Counted from the stretch's first letter, positions 37,844-47,955 are shown. The stretch is 64,000 nt of DNA from Alkalicoccobacillus porphyridii (GCF_007293315.1 NZ_VLXZ01000006.1:62001-126000), one strand, 5' to 3'. Notes: generated from the sequence alone by a model not told the origin. Numbers and translations: made by a program.

Positions 37844-40800
37844 ATGTTCCTCAAACGGCTGGAAGTTAAAGGGTTTAAGTCCTTTGCTGAGCAAGTAAAT
37901 GTAGAGTTTGTACCAGGGGTAACAGCGGTTGTTGGCCCGAACGGAAGCGGTAAAAGTAATATCTCTGACAGCATACGCTGGGTTCTTGGAGAGCAATCAG
38001 CGAAATCTCTTAGAGGATCAAAGATGGAGGATATCATTTTCGCCGGCAGTGATTCCCGAAAATCGGTGAATCTCGCTGAGGTCAGTCTTGTTCTTGATAA
38101 TGAGGATCAGCATTTAAACATTGACTTTAGTGAAGTGAGTGTAACAAGAAGAGTCTACCGTTCTGGGGAAAGTGAGTATCTGATTAACCGTCAACCATGC
38201 AGATTAAAGGATATCGTTGAATTATTTCTTGATTCTGGACTCGGGCGAGAGGCATATTCCATTATTGGACAAGGTAAAATTGAAGAAATACTTAGTAGTA
38301 AGTCGGAGGATCGTCGCTTAATCTTCGAAGAGGCTGCTGGTGTGTTGAAGTACAAAACAAGAAAGATTCAGGCAGAGAAGCGACTGAATGAGACACAGGA
38401 AAACTTAAATCGTGTCGAGGATATCCTTCATGAATTAGAGGCACAAGTTGAACCGTTGCGTGAACAATCCTCTATTGCAAAAGAATATTTAGAAGCAGAG
38501 GAGAAGCGCAAAAAGGAAGATATCACAATCACTGCAGCTGAGATTAGCGATTTACATACTCGCTGGACCGAGGCTAAAGAAAAGCTAGAGCAATATAAAG
38601 GGGTCTTAGAACAGCAAGCAGAACAGATTAAAAAATCAGAGGAAGCAATTGCCACCTGTCGCGCGCAGTCTAAATCTGTAGCGGAGGCCCTTCAGGCCAC
38701 GCAGGAGCAACGCCTGGTTGTAAGTGAAGAGCTTGAAAAAAAAGAGGGGCGCCGTGGTGTTTTACAAGAGAGAAAGAAAAATGCCGCTCAAAATAGCAGT
38801 CAATTAAAAGAAGACATTGAACAAACTGAACATAAATTAACTAGCGCACGTGAGGCGGCAGAAAAGCAAAATGAACTCCTGAAAAATGAAAAAGCGATTC
38901 TACATACTAGGCGAGAAAAGCTGCGTTCATTAGAGGGGATCCTCTCAGGTTCTGGGGAAGAAATGCAGGAAAAGCTTGAGCAGCTTAAGGCAGATTATAT
39001 TGAAGTCTTGAATGAACAGGCATCCATTCGTAATGAACAAAGGTATTTAGAAGAACAGAAGCGACAGCAAACACACAAGCATGAAAGACTGCTTAATGAA
39101 AACAAAGAGTCTAAAGCACAACGTAATGAAATTACTGATAAGTTAAACCAAGCAAAAGCAGATGAGAAGGAAAAAGCGTCTGCATTAAAAGATCTTGAGC
39201 AAAAAGAAGCCCAACTTGTAACAAAACAATCAGAGCTAGAAGAAAGCTACCAGCAAAATGAAACAAAGCTATACGAAGCGTACCGTATTCTGCAAAAAAC
39301 AAAATCAAGAGCAGAAGCCGTGCGAGAAATGGAATCTGACTTCTCTGGTTTCTTCCAGGGGGTAAAGGAGATTCTTAAAGAAAGAAACAGCCGTTTGATG
39401 GGTATTCATGGGGCTGTAGCAGAATTGATTCGAACCGAGAAGCAACATGAGCTAGCCATTGAGACAGCTTTAGGTGGTGCCGCTCAGCATATTGTTGTTG
39501 AAGAAGAACAGCATGCCCGAGAAGCGATTCGCTTTCTTAAGCAAAAGCGTTTGGGACGAGCGACCTTTTTGCCGTTGTCTACGGTTAAACCACGCTATAT
39601 TCAACCGGCACAGCTACAGCTTCTTACAAATGAAGCTGAATTTATTGGAGTGGCAACAGATTTAATCACGTTCGAAGCAAAGGTTTCACCAGCGATAACA
39701 AATTTACTCGGCTCTATTGTTATCGCAAAGGATTTGCCGGGAGCTAATAAGCTGGCATCAAAAACTGGCCACCGCTTCCGAATAGTTACTCTTGATGGAG
39801 ACGTTGTAAATCCAGGAGGGTCAATGACGGGGGGGAGTGTTAAGCAAAAAAACAGTTCCCTTGTTGGACGAAAACGCGAGCTAGAAGAGCTAGATGCTCA
39901 AACGCTCAAAATTGAACAAGGTGTCTATCAGCTGGAGCAACGGATCAGCGAGAAAAAGACAACACGAGCTTCATTACGCGAGGAACTAGCTCAATTGCAG
40001 CAAATGACTCAACGTCATCGTACAGCCTGGCAGGAAAGTCAATCTACTGTTCGAGAGCTAGAACTAACATCAGCAAGTGTGGAGAAACAATTCCTTCGTA
40101 TGGACCGAGAAGAGATGGCAGCTGAAAAAGAACAGGAAACCGTCTTAAATCGCCTTGATGAGCTTCAGCACAATCTTACCCAAGCAACAGAAAAACAAGA
40201 AAAGTGGAAGCTTGAAATTGAGAGGCTTGAAGAACAATTTAAGCAACAACAAAGCTCAAGAGAGACGGTTCAAGAAGAGCTTGTTGGTGTTCGAATCTCT
40301 GAAGCAGAATCTAAGCAAAGTGTGAAGCATGTTAGTGAGCAAGCCGAACATTACAAACAAGAAATACTAGAGCTAAAAAGCAACTTAACTAATCTTAAGG
40401 AAGAATATGAATTACTTATCTCCGCCATGAATGAAGGTTCAAATGGGGAGGAGCAGCTTTCAGAACAAATTAGCTATTATCAGCGTGAAAAGGAGCAAGC
40501 AAAGCATAAGCTAGACGAGCTAGAGAAACAGCGTAATCAATTAGATCAGCAGTATGCTGAGCTAGAAGAAGTACTCAAACAAAATCAACAGCGCTATTCA
40601 TATGCCCACGATGAATATAAGCATCAGGATGTAAGAATGAACCGTCTTGATGTTGATTTAGAGCATCGACTTGAGAAGCTGCGTATTGAGTATGAAATAT
40701 CCTTTGAAGCAGCTACTGAGCAGTATCCACTCTCTGGGACGCTTGAAGATGCCAAAACTCGCTTGAAGCTGTTGAAGCTAACCATTGATGAGCTAGGACC

Positions 40801-41410
40801 AGTAAATATTGGCTCTATTGAAGAATTTGAGCGAGTACATGAGCGTTACTCCTTTTTACTTGAACAACAGCAGGATTTACTCGAAGCAAAAGAGACGCTA
40901 CACCAGGTAATCTCTGAGATGGACGAAGAAATGAGCAACCGCTTTGAAGACACCTTTAGTCAAGTGAGAGGGCATTTCCAAGAGGTTTACCGGAAGCTAT
41001 TTGGCGGGGGAGAGGCGGATCTGGTGCTAACGGAACCTGGAGATATTTTAAGAACAGGTGTAGATATTATGGCACGACCTCCAGGAAAGAAACTACAGCA
41101 TTTGGCTTTGCTATCTGGTGGAGAGCGTGCATTAACCGCCATTGCATTATTGTTTTCCATCCTTAAGGTTCGTCCTGTCCCGTTCTGTGTGCTTGATGAA
41201 GTGGAAGCAGCTCTGGATGAAGCGAACGTAAGTCGGTTTGCTCAATATTTAAAAGATTTCTCCAGTGCTACACAATTTATTGTCATTACGCATCGAAGTG
41301 GAACGATGGAGGAAGCTGATGTTCTTTATGGAGTCACCATGCAAGAATCAGGAGTATCCCGACTCGTTTCGGTTAGATTAGAAGAAACGAAGGAATTAAT
41401 TGAAAGCTAG
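37844..41410 (+). CDS. smc: Chromosome condensation ATPase SMC
   Basis: Core of the condensin complex with ScpA and ScpB, which folds chromosomes outward from the origin. 1188 residues. N-terminal head with Walker A GPNGSGKSNISD (31-42) and Q-loop; long coiled coil (about 165-500); hinge (about 515-670, with MGIHGAVAELI and GGSMTGGSV); return coiled coil (about 675-1010); C-terminal head with the signature LLSGGERALTAIALLFSIL and Walker B PFCVLDEVEAALDEANV. AAGGAGGG precedes the ATG. ftsY follows 12 bases later. Confidence 0.97.
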   Translation: MFLKRLEVKGFKSFAEQVNVEFVPGVTAVVGPNGSGKSNISDSIRWVLGEQSAKSLRGSKMEDIIFAGSDSRKSVNLAEVSLVLDNEDQHLNIDFSEVSVTRRVYRSGESEYLINRQPCRLKDIVELFLDSGLGREAYSIIGQGKIEEILSSKSEDRRLIFEEAAGVLKYKTRKIQAEKRLNETQENLNRVEDILHELEAQVEPLREQSSIAKEYLEAEEKRKKEDITITAAEISDLHTRWTEAKEKLEQYKGVLEQQAEQIKKSEEAIATCRAQSKSVAEALQATQEQRLVVSEELEKKEGRRGVLQERKKNAAQNSSQLKEDIEQTEHKLTSAREAAEKQNELLKNEKAILHTRREKLRSLEGILSGSGEEMQEKLEQLKADYIEVLNEQASIRNEQRYLEEQKRQQTHKHERLLNENKESKAQRNEITDKLNQAKADEKEKASALKDLEQKEAQLVTKQSELEESYQQNETKLYEAYRILQKTKSRAEAVREMESDFSGFFQGVKEILKERNSRLMGIHGAVAELIRTEKQHELAIETALGGAAQHIVVEEEQHAREAIRFLKQKRLGRATFLPLSTVKPRYIQPAQLQLLTNEAEFIGVATDLITFEAKVSPAITNLLGSIVIAKDLPGANKLASKTGHRFRIVTLDGDVVNPGGSMTGGSVKQKNSSLVGRKRELEELDAQTLKIEQGVYQLEQRISEKKTTRASLREELAQLQQMTQRHRTAWQESQSTVRELELTSASVEKQFLRMDREEMAAEKEQETVLNRLDELQHNLTQATEKQEKWKLEIERLEEQFKQQQSSRETVQEELVGVRISEAESKQSVKHVSEQAEHYKQEILELKSNLTNLKEEYELLISAMNEGSNGEEQLSEQISYYQREKEQAKHKLDELEKQRNQLDQQYAELEEVLKQNQQRYSYAHDEYKHQDVRMNRLDVDLEHRLEKLRIEYEISFEAATEQYPLSGTLEDAKTRLKLLKLTIDELGPVNIGSIEEFERVHERYSFLLEQQQDLLEAKETLHQVISEMDEEMSNRFEDTFSQVRGHFQEVYRKLFGGGEADLVLTEPGDILRTGVDIMARPPGKKLQHLALLSGGERALTAIALLFSILKVRPVPFCVLDEVEAALDEANVSRFAQYLKDFSSATQFIVITHRSGTMEEADVLYGVTMQESGVSRLVSVRLEETKELIES

Positions 41411-41422
41411 GAGGATGAAGTG

Positions 41423-42421
41423 ATGAGCTTTTTTCAGAAGTTAAAGGACAAGATCTCTAATCAGACAACAGAAGTAACGGATAAATTTAAAACAGGCCTC
41501 GAAAAAACAAGAGAGTCCTTTGCCGGGAAAATGAATGAGCTAGTTTACAAGTATCGTAAGGTAGACGAGGATTTTTTCGAAGAGCTTGAAGACCTCTTGA
41601 TTAGCTCGGATGTTGGCGTATCAACGGTTATGGATTTAATTGAACAGCTAAAGGATGAGGTGAAAAGACGTAACCTTAAGGATACAAAGGATGTACAGCC
41701 TGTTATTTCGGAGATCCTCGCTGGAATGCTAGATGAAGGTGAAGAAAGTCAGGGTCTTAATTTACAAACAGACGGATTGACCATTATTCTTGTTGTTGGT
41801 GTAAATGGTGTTGGAAAGACAACCTCCATTGGGAAAATGGCACACTACCTAAAGCAGGACGGCAAAAAGGTTATGCTTGCAGCCGGTGATACCTTCCGTG
41901 CTGGAGCCATTGACCAATTAGAGGTTTGGGGTGAACGTATAGGAGTTGACGTAATCAAGCAACAGGCTGGCTCTGATCCTGCTGCGGTCATGTATGATGC
42001 GATTCAGGCTGCCAAGTCGCGAAAAGCGGACGTGCTGCTTTGTGATACAGCAGGCAGGCTGCAGAACAAGGTAAATCTTATGAATGAATTGGAAAAGGTA
42101 AAACGAGTGATTGAACGCGAAGTCCCTGGGGCTCCTCATGAGGTATTGCTGGTTCTAGACGGAACAACAGGACAAAACGCCATGTCCCAGGCAAAGACAT
42201 TTGGAAAATCAACAGACGTCACGGGCATCGTATTAACGAAGCTTGACGGAACAGCCAAAGGTGGAATTATCATGGCGATTAAGCGAGAGCTTGATATTCC
42301 AGTTAAATTTGTTGGACTGGGCGAGCAGAAGGACGATTTACAGCCTTTTGCAGCAGATCAGTTTGTGTATGGTCTCTTTAAGGATGTTCTGGACTCTCCT
42401 GAGGATTTACAGCAGAGCTAA
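41423..42421 (+). CDS. ftsY: Signal recognition particle receptor FtsY
   Basis: Membrane-associated GTPase that receives ribosome-SRP complexes. The ATG at 41423 after AGGAGG gives 332 residues, [11 protein letters not shown]. The amphipathic N-terminus replaces the long acidic A domain of proteobacterial FtsY, as usual in Bacillus. NG domain: G1 [15 protein letters not shown] (about 120), [13 protein letters not shown]3 [10 protein letters not shown]4 [10 protein letters not shown]. Follows smc and precedes ylxM-ffh, so both SRP GTPases are adjacent. Confidence 0.96.
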   Translation: MSFFQKLKDKISNQTTEVTDKFKTGLEKTRESFAGKMNELVYKYRKVDEDFFEELEDLLISSDVGVSTVMDLIEQLKDEVKRRNLKDTKDVQPVISEILAGMLDEGEESQGLNLQTDGLTIILVVGVNGVGKTTSIGKMAHYLKQDGKKVMLAAGDTFRAGAIDQLEVWGERIGVDVIKQQAGSDPAAVMYDAIQAAKSRKADVLLCDTAGRLQNKVNLMNELEKVKRVIEREVPGAPHEVLLVLDGTTGQNAMSQAKTFGKSTDVTGIVLTKLDGTAKGGIIMAIKRELDIPVKFVGLGEQKDDLQPFAADQFVYGLFKDVLDSPEDLQQS

Positions 42422-42442
42422 TTTGCTTGTTAAGAAAAAAAC

Positions 42443-42471
42443 TTGACACAAAAGCATGACTGCTGTAATAT
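42443..42471 (+). promoter_or_regulatory. SigA promoter of ylxM-ffh
   Basis: Consensus TTGACA (42443-42448), 17-bp spacer, TAATAT (42466-42471), 44 bp before the ylxM start. Confidence 0.8.
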
Positions 42472-42514
42472 AAACTCTCGTAAAGGGGAATCACTTAACA
42501 AGGAGTGAAACTTC

Positions 42515-42844
42515 GTGCTGGATAAAACACTCAGAATGAACTATTTGTTTGATTTCTATCATTCCCTGCTCACTCTGAAGCAGCGCGAATATATGTCTCA
42601 ATATTATTTAGATGATTTCTCCCTTGGTGAGATTGCCGAACAATTTGAGGTGAGCCGCCAGGCCGTATATGATAATATCAAACGGACGGAAGCGATGCTT
42701 GAGGAATATGAGAATAAGCTTCGACTTTTAGAGAAGTTTGAAGAACGGACCCGTTTGCTGACTCAAATGAAAACAGCTATTCAACAGAACGCGACTCCTG
42801 ACGAGATGCAGAATCTTATTGATATGATTGAGAAACTGGACTAG
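42515..42844 (+). CDS. ylxM: YlxM, helix-turn-helix accessory protein of the SRP pathway
   Basis: 109-residue UPF0122 protein with a sigma-factor region 4-like helix-turn-helix ([20 protein letters not shown], about 33-52) and a C-terminal coiled helix. In streptococci its homologue modulates SRP GTPase activity; a role in transcription is also conceivable. The start is GTG after AAGGAGTG, giving [18 protein letters not shown]. ffh begins 12 bases after the stop, as throughout Bacilli. Confidence 0.93.
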   Translation: MLDKTLRMNYLFDFYHSLLTLKQREYMSQYYLDDFSLGEIAEQFEVSRQAVYDNIKRTEAMLEEYENKLRLLEKFEERTRLLTQMKTAIQQNATPDEMQNLIDMIEKLD

Positions 42845-42855
42845 GAGGCGGTATT

Positions 42856-44214
42856 ATGGCATTTGAAGGCTTAGCTGAGCGGCTGCAGGGTACGCTGACA
42901 AAGATCCGAGGTAAAGGAAAGGTCAGCGAGCAGGACATTAAGGAAATGATGCGCGAAGTCAGGCTTGCGTTGCTTGAAGCCGATGTGAACTTTAAGGTTG
43001 TCAAACAATTTATTGCAGACGTGAAAGAAAAAGCCTTAGGCCAAGAGGTTATGAAAAGCTTAACGCCTGGCCAACAGGTAATAAAGGTTGTTAATGAAGA
43101 GCTCACTGCCTTAATGGGAGGAGAGCAAAGCAAAATTGCCGTTTCTCAAAAGCCACCAACCGTCATCATGATGGTAGGACTTCAAGGGGCAGGTAAAACA
43201 ACCGCTTCTGCAAAGCTAGCTAACCACTTGCGAAAGAAGCACAACCGAACGCCTTTGCTTGTTGCTGCAGATATTTATCGACCTGCTGCGATTAAGCAAT
43301 TAGAAACACTAGGCAAACAAATAGATATGCCTGTATTTTCTTTAGGTGATCAAGTAAGTCCGGTAGACATTGCGAAACAAGCAGTGGAAAAAGCAAAAGC
43401 AGAGCATCATGATTATGTTTTGATTGATACCGCCGGACGACTCCATGTAGATCAGGAGCTCATGGAAGAGCTTAGTCAGATTAAAGAAACAGTTCAACCC
43501 GATGAAATTTTGCTTGTGGTAGATGCTATGACAGGTCAAGATGCTGTAAATGTTGCAGAGACATTTAATGATCAGCTTGGTCTCACTGGTGCGATTTTAT
43601 CCAAGCTTGATGGTGATACCCGTGGTGGGGCCGCTATTTCGGTTAAAGCTGTAACCAATACACCAATTAAATTTGCGGGTATGGGTGAAAAAATTGATCA
43701 GCTTGAACCATTCCATCCTGAACGGATGGCGTCAAGAATTCTCGGTATGGGGGATGTTCTCTCACTCATTGAGAAAGCTCAGACGAATGTGGATGAAGCC
43801 AAAGCTCGTGAGCTTGAAAAGAAGATGCGTACAGCTGATTTCACGTTTGATGATTTCCTTGAACAGCTAGAGCAAGTAAGAAGTATGGGCCCGCTTGAGG
43901 ATCTACTTGGTATGATGCCAGGTATGAACAAGGCCAAAGGTATGAAGAATTTGCAGGTTGATGAAAAACAGATTGGTCGTGTGGAAGCCATTGTTCGCTC
44001 TATGACCAAAAAGGAAAAGCAGGATCCAACTGTTTTAAATGGCAGTCGTCGACGGAGAATTGCTAAAGGAAGCGGTACAACCATTCAGGATGTGAATCGT
44101 TTGCTAAAGCAATTTGAAGATATGAAAAAGATGATGAAGCAAATGACCGGGATGCAAAGCGGCAAAGGTAAAAAGCGTGGCAAAGGAATGGGTGGCTTTA
44201 AGCTACCATTTTAG
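42856..44214 (+). CDS. ffh: Signal recognition particle protein Ffh
   Basis: SRP54 GTPase that binds signal peptides and 4.5S/scRNA. 452 residues. N domain about 1-85; G domain with G1 GLQGAGKTTASAKLA (about 102-116), DIYRPAAIKQL, G3 DTAGRLHVD, G4 SKLDGDTRGG; methionine-rich M domain about 300-435, with the RNA-binding helix GSRRRRIAKGSGTTIQDVN. The basic tail KGKKRGKGMGG is typical of Bacillus. CTAGGAGG precedes the ATG. Confidence 0.97.
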   Translation: MAFEGLAERLQGTLTKIRGKGKVSEQDIKEMMREVRLALLEADVNFKVVKQFIADVKEKALGQEVMKSLTPGQQVIKVVNEELTALMGGEQSKIAVSQKPPTVIMMVGLQGAGKTTASAKLANHLRKKHNRTPLLVAADIYRPAAIKQLETLGKQIDMPVFSLGDQVSPVDIAKQAVEKAKAEHHDYVLIDTAGRLHVDQELMEELSQIKETVQPDEILLVVDAMTGQDAVNVAETFNDQLGLTGAILSKLDGDTRGGAAISVKAVTNTPIKFAGMGEKIDQLEPFHPERMASRILGMGDVLSLIEKAQTNVDEAKARELEKKMRTADFTFDDFLEQLEQVRSMGPLEDLLGMMPGMNKAKGMKNLQVDEKQIGRVEAIVRSMTKKEKQDPTVLNGSRRRRIAKGSGTTIQDVNRLLKQFEDMKKMMKQMTGMQSGKGKKRGKGMGGFKLPF

Positions 44215-44245
44215 AACGTAATCTATTCCCCTCATAAAAGAAGTC

Positions 44246-44274
44246 TTGTATGAAAGCGGAATTGATGATATTAT
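44246..44274 (+). promoter_or_regulatory. Candidate SigA promoter of the rpsP-khpA-ylqD-rimM-trmD unit
   Basis: TTGTAT (44246-44251), 17-bp spacer, TATTAT (44269-44274), 38 bp before rpsP. Confidence 0.6.
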
Positions 44275-44312
44275 ACTAAATTGTGTAAATAATCTTGGAG
44301 GTGTACAGCGAA

Positions 44313-44585
44313 ATGGCTGTTAAAATTCGACTTAAACGTATTGGTTCAAAGAAAGCTCCTGTCTATCGTGTAGTGGTAGCAGATTCACGTGCTCCACGTG
44401 ATGGACGTTTCATTGAGGAAATTGGAACGTATAACCCAATTGCTCAACCTGCTCAATTTACTGTTAAAGAAGACAAGGCACTTGATTGGATGTTAAAAGG
44501 TGCAAAGCCTTCTGATACAGTCCGTAACCTTTTCTCTAAACAAGGTCTTATGGAGAAGCTTCATAACGCTAAAAACCAAAAGTAA
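44313..44585 (+). CDS. rpsP: 30S ribosomal protein S16
   Basis: 90 residues, [20 protein letters not shown] start with [18 protein letters not shown], all invariant in the family. The ATG at 44313 follows TTGGAGGTG at 44295-44303. First gene of a ribosome assembly and RNA modification unit. Confidence 0.97.
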   Translation: MAVKIRLKRIGSKKAPVYRVVVADSRAPRDGRFIEEIGTYNPIAQPAQFTVKEDKALDWMLKGAKPSDTVRNLFSKQGLMEKLHNAKNQK

Positions 44586-44605
44586 TAGCCTTGAGGTGAT
44601 CTGAG

Positions 44606-44836
44606 ATGAAAGCGTTGGTTGAACACATAGCAAAATCACTTGTTGATGAGCCGCAAGCTGTGAAGGTTGAAGAGCATCAAGAAGAACAGACGGTCTATTT
44701 GCGATTAACGGTTCATCCGGATGATATGGGTAAGGTGATTGGCAAAAATGGACGCACAGCAAAAGCTTTACGCTCCGTTGTGTATGCAGCTGTCAATCGC
44801 ACAGGCAAGAAAGTAAAGCTGGATATCGTTGAATAA
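44606..44836 (+). CDS. khpA: KhpA, KH-domain RNA-binding protein (YlqC)
   Basis: 76 residues, essentially one KH domain; the GxxG loop is GKNG in MGKVIGKNGRTAKALRSVV (about 46-64). KhpA pairs with KhpB/Jag and binds many RNAs; it influences cell division and elongation in Gram-positives. TTGAGGTGAT precedes the ATG. The conserved position between rpsP and ylqD/rimM supports the call. Confidence 0.94.
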   Translation: MKALVEHIAKSLVDEPQAVKVEEHQEEQTVYLRLTVHPDDMGKVIGKNGRTAKALRSVVYAAVNRTGKKVKLDIVE

Positions 44837-44926
44837 GCAAGGGTGGGGGAAACCTCTCCCTTTTCTTGTATGTCTATAAATCGTGATGTATGAAAGCATC
44901 CGTTTGACAAGCTGGAGGGTGATGGC

Positions 44927-45346
44927 ATGCAGTTTCTGAAAACCGTTGTTATTAAACAGGTATTAACAGAGAGTAAAAAGGCAGAGCTAATTTCTGTGCT
45001 TCATGATGAGATGAAGCAGCTACAGCGTGAACTAGAGCAGCTTCAGTTTCAGCTACATAAAGCTCTACGAGAGACGGATAGTCGCAATGAAGCTCAAGTG
45101 AAATCACGATACGAGCACGAATTTACGAAGCGTAAGGAATCATTAAGTAGTCTTGGGTTTAAATATCAGCAACTGGAGAAGCTGAACATTGGAACAGAGA
45201 TTGCTGATGGACAGGCTCAAGCCATTATAGAGCTAAATGAAGGCGATATATGGCCAGACCAAGATCATAGCCTTGAAATGATTATACGTGATGGACGAAT
45301 TGAACAATTTCGAGAAAGTAGGCGTTCTGATGACGGAATGGTATAA
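44927..45346 (+). CDS. ylqD: YlqD family protein, function unknown
   Basis: 139 residues, cytoplasmic. A coiled-coil helix rich in Gln/Glu/Lys spans about residues 18-85, followed by a small beta-rich part ([20 protein letters not shown]). The Bacillus YlqD family has no established function. The start ATG at 44927 follows CTGGAGGGTGATGG; an ATG five bases earlier is out of frame and closes after four codons. Its 3' end overlaps rimM by 17 bases, so the two are probably translationally coupled. Confidence 0.88.
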   Translation: MQFLKTVVIKQVLTESKKAELISVLHDEMKQLQRELEQLQFQLHKALRETDSRNEAQVKSRYEHEFTKRKESLSSLGFKYQQLEKLNIGTEIADGQAQAIIELNEGDIWPDQDHSLEMIIRDGRIEQFRESRRSDDGMV

Positions 45347-45845
45347 GGTAGGAAAACTCGTTAATACGCATGGAGTCAGAGGAGAGGTTCGTATTTTATC
45401 TTCTACTGATTTTGCAGAGAAACGTTATGCGCCGGGGAGTACACTTGCCATACGACTGGAGAATGGAGAATATAAACAATTAACGGTAAAGACACATAGA
45501 ACACATAAACAATTTGATTTGCTTACCTTTGAAGGATATAACTCAATGAACCTGGTTGAGCCTCTAAAAGGGCTGACTCTGTATATTTCTGCGGATCAAC
45601 AAGAGGAACTTGAAATTGGAGAGTATTATTACCATGAGATTATTGGGTGTACGGTTGTAAGTGAGGAAGGTCTAATTATTGGCAGAATCACCGAGATCTT
45701 AAGCCCTGGTGCCAACGATGTATGGGTGGTAAAACGAGAAGGACAAAAAGACCTGCTTGTCCCATATATTGAATCCGTTGTACGTGAAGTGGATATCAAT
45801 AATAAAACGATTACGATTCACTTGCTAGAAGGGTTAGATGCATGA
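45330..45845 (+). CDS. rimM: 16S rRNA processing protein RimM
   Basis: Assists 30S head maturation through S19. The ATG at 45330 gives 171 residues starting [20 protein letters not shown], the family start. Order: N-terminal RimM beta barrel, then a PRC-barrel with [20 protein letters not shown] (about 127-146). No good ribosome binding site is evident inside the overlapping ylqD end, consistent with coupling. The stop overlaps the trmD start (ATGA). Confidence 0.95.
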   Translation: MTEWYKVGKLVNTHGVRGEVRILSSTDFAEKRYAPGSTLAIRLENGEYKQLTVKTHRTHKQFDLLTFEGYNSMNLVEPLKGLTLYISADQQEELEIGEYYYHEIIGCTVVSEEGLIIGRITEILSPGANDVWVVKREGQKDLLVPYIESVVREVDINNKTITIHLLEGLDA

Positions 45846-46573
45846 GGATTGATGTCTTAAGCCTCTTTCCGGAGATGTTTGAAGGCGTGTTCGGTAGCTC
45901 GATACTTAAGTCAGCAGCCGATCGAGGGCTCATTTCATTCCATGTAACTAATTTCAGGGACTACGCCGAAAATAAGCATCACCGGGTAGATGATTACCCG
46001 TATGGGGGCGGAGCCGGAATGGTTTTAGCACCTCAGCCAATCTTTGATGCTGTTGACGCCGTCAAGCAGTCTGGTGTTAAGCCAAGAGTAATTATGCTTT
46101 GCCCGCAAGGAGAGCCATATACTCAGAAAAAAGCCGAGGAGCTTGCGAAAGAAGAACAGTTAATCCTCTTATGTGGTCACTACGAAGGCTTTGACGAACG
46201 TATTCGGGAGAGCATAGTGACAGATGAGATTTCTCTTGGTGATTACGTATTAACAGGTGGCGAGCTTGGAGCGATGGTTATAGCCGACAGTGTAACAAGA
46301 CTTCTACCTAGTGTGCTCGGAAATGATGAATCTGCCTTAACGGATTCATTTTCTACAGGCATGCTAGAACACCCACAGTACACCAGACCCTCTTCTTTTC
46401 GCGGTATGGATGTACCAGACGTATTATTGTCTGGGCATCACCAGCGAATTAAAGAATGGCGTGCAAAGCAATCTCTCGAACGAACCTGGAAAAGACGACC
46501 TGAATTACTTCGTGACATACCATTAACAAAACAGCAGCAAACATGGCTAGCAGAATGGCAAGATAAAGTGTAA
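45842..46573 (+). CDS. trmD: tRNA (guanine37-N1)-methyltransferase
   Basis: Makes m1G37 next to the anticodon, preventing frameshifting. 243 residues. SPOUT trefoil-knot enzyme: [31 protein letters not shown], the SAM-binding [12 protein letters not shown] and [13 protein letters not shown], with a C-terminal domain from about 165. The gene order rimM-trmD-rplS is nearly universal. Confidence 0.97.
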   Translation: MRIDVLSLFPEMFEGVFGSSILKSAADRGLISFHVTNFRDYAENKHHRVDDYPYGGGAGMVLAPQPIFDAVDAVKQSGVKPRVIMLCPQGEPYTQKKAEELAKEEQLILLCGHYEGFDERIRESIVTDEISLGDYVLTGGELGAMVIADSVTRLLPSVLGNDESALTDSFSTGMLEHPQYTRPSSFRGMDVPDVLLSGHHQRIKEWRAKQSLERTWKRRPELLRDIPLTKQQQTWLAEWQDKV

Positions 46574-46606
46574 GGGGAAAAGACTTGTCATTTCTTTAAA
46601 ATCTGC

Positions 46607-46635
46607 TTGTGTCATGATTTTAACTATGCTAAACT
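46607..46635 (+). promoter_or_regulatory. SigA promoter of rplS
   Basis: TTGTGT (46607-46612), 17-bp spacer, TAAACT (46630-46635) preceded by TGC (extended -10). It gives rplS its own start separate from trmD. Confidence 0.6.
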
Positions 46636-46639
46636 ATGT

Positions 46640-46715
46640 GTTGTGGCAATTTGCCCGTTATTAAGATGTTCCGCTGCGGCGATCCGACATGAACGTCTGT
46701 TTGGAAGGAGGGGAA
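46640..46715 (+). ncRNA. Candidate L19 (rplS) leader RNA
   Basis: The 5' untranslated stretch between the promoter and the AAGGAGGG of rplS contains GGCAATTTGCCCG and CCGCTGCGG hairpins and the conserved-looking run GTTATTAAGATGTTCCGCTG. Firmicutes have an autoregulatory L19 leader of this kind in front of rplS. The identification rests on position and remembered motif, not on a covariance search. Confidence 0.6.
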
Positions 46716-46722
46716 TACGACT

Positions 46723-47076
46723 ATGAGCAACATTATTCAAGAAATTACGAATGAACAGCTTCGCACGGATCATCCAGACTTCCGTCCTGGTGACACATTA
46801 ACGATTCACGTTAAAGTTGTTGAGGGAACTCGTGAGCGTATCCAGCTTTTTGAAGGCGTGGTTATCAAACGTCGCGGATTTGGAATCAGCGAAACTTTCA
46901 CAGCTCGTAAGATTTCTTATAGTGTAGGTGTTGAGCGTACATTCCCATTACATTCACCGAAAATCGAAAAGATCGAAGTGAAACGTCGCGGTAAAGTACG
47001 TCGTGCTAAGCTTTACTATCTACGTAACCTACGTGGAAAAGCTGCCCGCATTAAAGAACTTCGTAGAAAAGCGTAG
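46723..47076 (+). CDS. rplS: 50S ribosomal protein L19
   Basis: 117 residues; [20 protein letters not shown] start, then [20 protein letters not shown] and [20 protein letters not shown], the family blocks. AAGGAGGG precedes the ATG. Own promoter, a structured leader and a terminator indicate a monocistronic, probably self-regulated transcript. Confidence 0.97.
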   Translation: MSNIIQEITNEQLRTDHPDFRPGDTLTIHVKVVEGTRERIQLFEGVVIKRRGFGISETFTARKISYSVGVERTFPLHSPKIEKIEVKRRGKVRRAKLYYLRNLRGKAARIKELRRKA

Positions 47077-47106
47077 TAAGCGTTATATCAACGGTTACAA
47101 CATCGT

Positions 47107-47143
47107 AAAAAGAACGTTTCCCATCAGGGGGGCGTTCTTTTTT
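47107..47143 (+). terminator. Terminator after rplS
   Basis: AAAAAGAACG...CCC pairs with GGG...CGTTCTTTTTT around a short loop. The remaining 240 bp to the next gene (47144-47383) are AT-rich, with no visible feature other than a ribosome binding site at the end. Confidence 0.85.
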
Positions 47144-47383
47144 GATTGATTTAAAACAAAATAAAATGTAAAAAGGTGCATCTTGGAAGGATTCGACCCT
47201 AGAAGTAAGTTATATAACAGGAAAATAGATATAAAACTTATTATATGTTTTGTTGTTATTCCAGAAGGGCATAGAACCACACTTCTCTAAGTGTTAGTTA
47301 CCGATGTCTCTTAATTTTCTTTTAAGAGAATCACGTGGTAGGAGGAGTGGATCTGATTGCTAAAATTTTGAGGAGATGATGCA

Positions 47384-47656
47384 ATGACAGAGATTCAGAA
47401 TAACACAGAAACAAACACGTTAGGAATATTAAGTCTTGTTTTTGGAATTTTGTCGCTATCTACAGCATTATTTACTTTTTTGTTTGGAGCTTTTTTAGGA
47501 ATCCCGGCGCTAATTTTTGCAATCTATGCATTTAAACAAGTTAAAGCTGGTTCAGGCAAAGCATTTGAAATTGCTGGTCTAGTTACATCATCTATCGCAT
47601 CTTTCATTGGATTAATAGTAATGATATTAATGATTATTGCTTTTTCAATGCGATAA
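47384..47656 (+). CDS. Small DUF4190-like membrane protein
   Basis: 90 residues: a short polar N-terminus (MTEIQNNTETNT), then hydrophobic helices at about 13-45 (two closely spaced passes, LGILSLVFGILSLSTALFTF and FGAFLGIPALIFAIYAF) and 62-88 (IAGLVTSSIASFIGLIVMIL), split by AFKQVKAGSGKAF. This helix-GK-helix plan resembles DUF4190 proteins, whose function is unknown. GAGGAGATG is close before the ATG. It is not part of the conserved rplS-sipS order in B. subtilis and stands in AT-rich DNA, suggesting later insertion. Confidence 0.75.
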   Translation: MTEIQNNTETNTLGILSLVFGILSLSTALFTFLFGAFLGIPALIFAIYAFKQVKAGSGKAFEIAGLVTSSIASFIGLIVMILMIIAFSMR

Positions 47657-47751
47657 ATTTTAATTTCCTTTCCCCCAGCAAAGAGGAAAGGAGATTACAT
47701 TTTTTATTTATCTACAAAAAAATGGTTAATAACTTTGTAAGGTTATTCTTA

Positions 47752-47955
47752 TTAATTACTTTTTTGACCCATAAACGTCAGTGTAATAGTTGACTTGGTC
47801 TTCGATTCAGAGACTATATTTTCAAGAGGTATTGATAATTCGACTTGTGAATCGCCAATTAATTGTTTGCTGGTAGACCCCTCTGCAACATTTCCGTTCA
47901 TGTACTTATCATACTCCGAATGTGTTACATAAATAGTTATGAAACCTTTACTCAT
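47752..47955 (-). CDS. Hypothetical 67-residue protein
   Basis: No family recognised. The ATG at 47955 follows AGGGAG by about 10 bases; a TTG one codon earlier is an alternative. Sequence begins MSKGFITIYVTHSEYDKYMN and has a polar, beta-prone second half (QVELSIPLENIV, STITLTFMGQ); no signal peptide, membrane segment or cysteine. It may be a small cytoplasmic domain. The gene runs against the surrounding genes and, like the neighbouring membrane protein, is in AT-rich DNA between two conserved genes. The open frame plus ribosome binding site supports a real gene, but with limited certainty. Confidence 0.55.
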   Translation of the reverse strand: MSKGFITIYVTHSEYDKYMNGNVAEGSTSKQLIGDSQVELSIPLENIVSESKTKSTITLTFMGQKSN

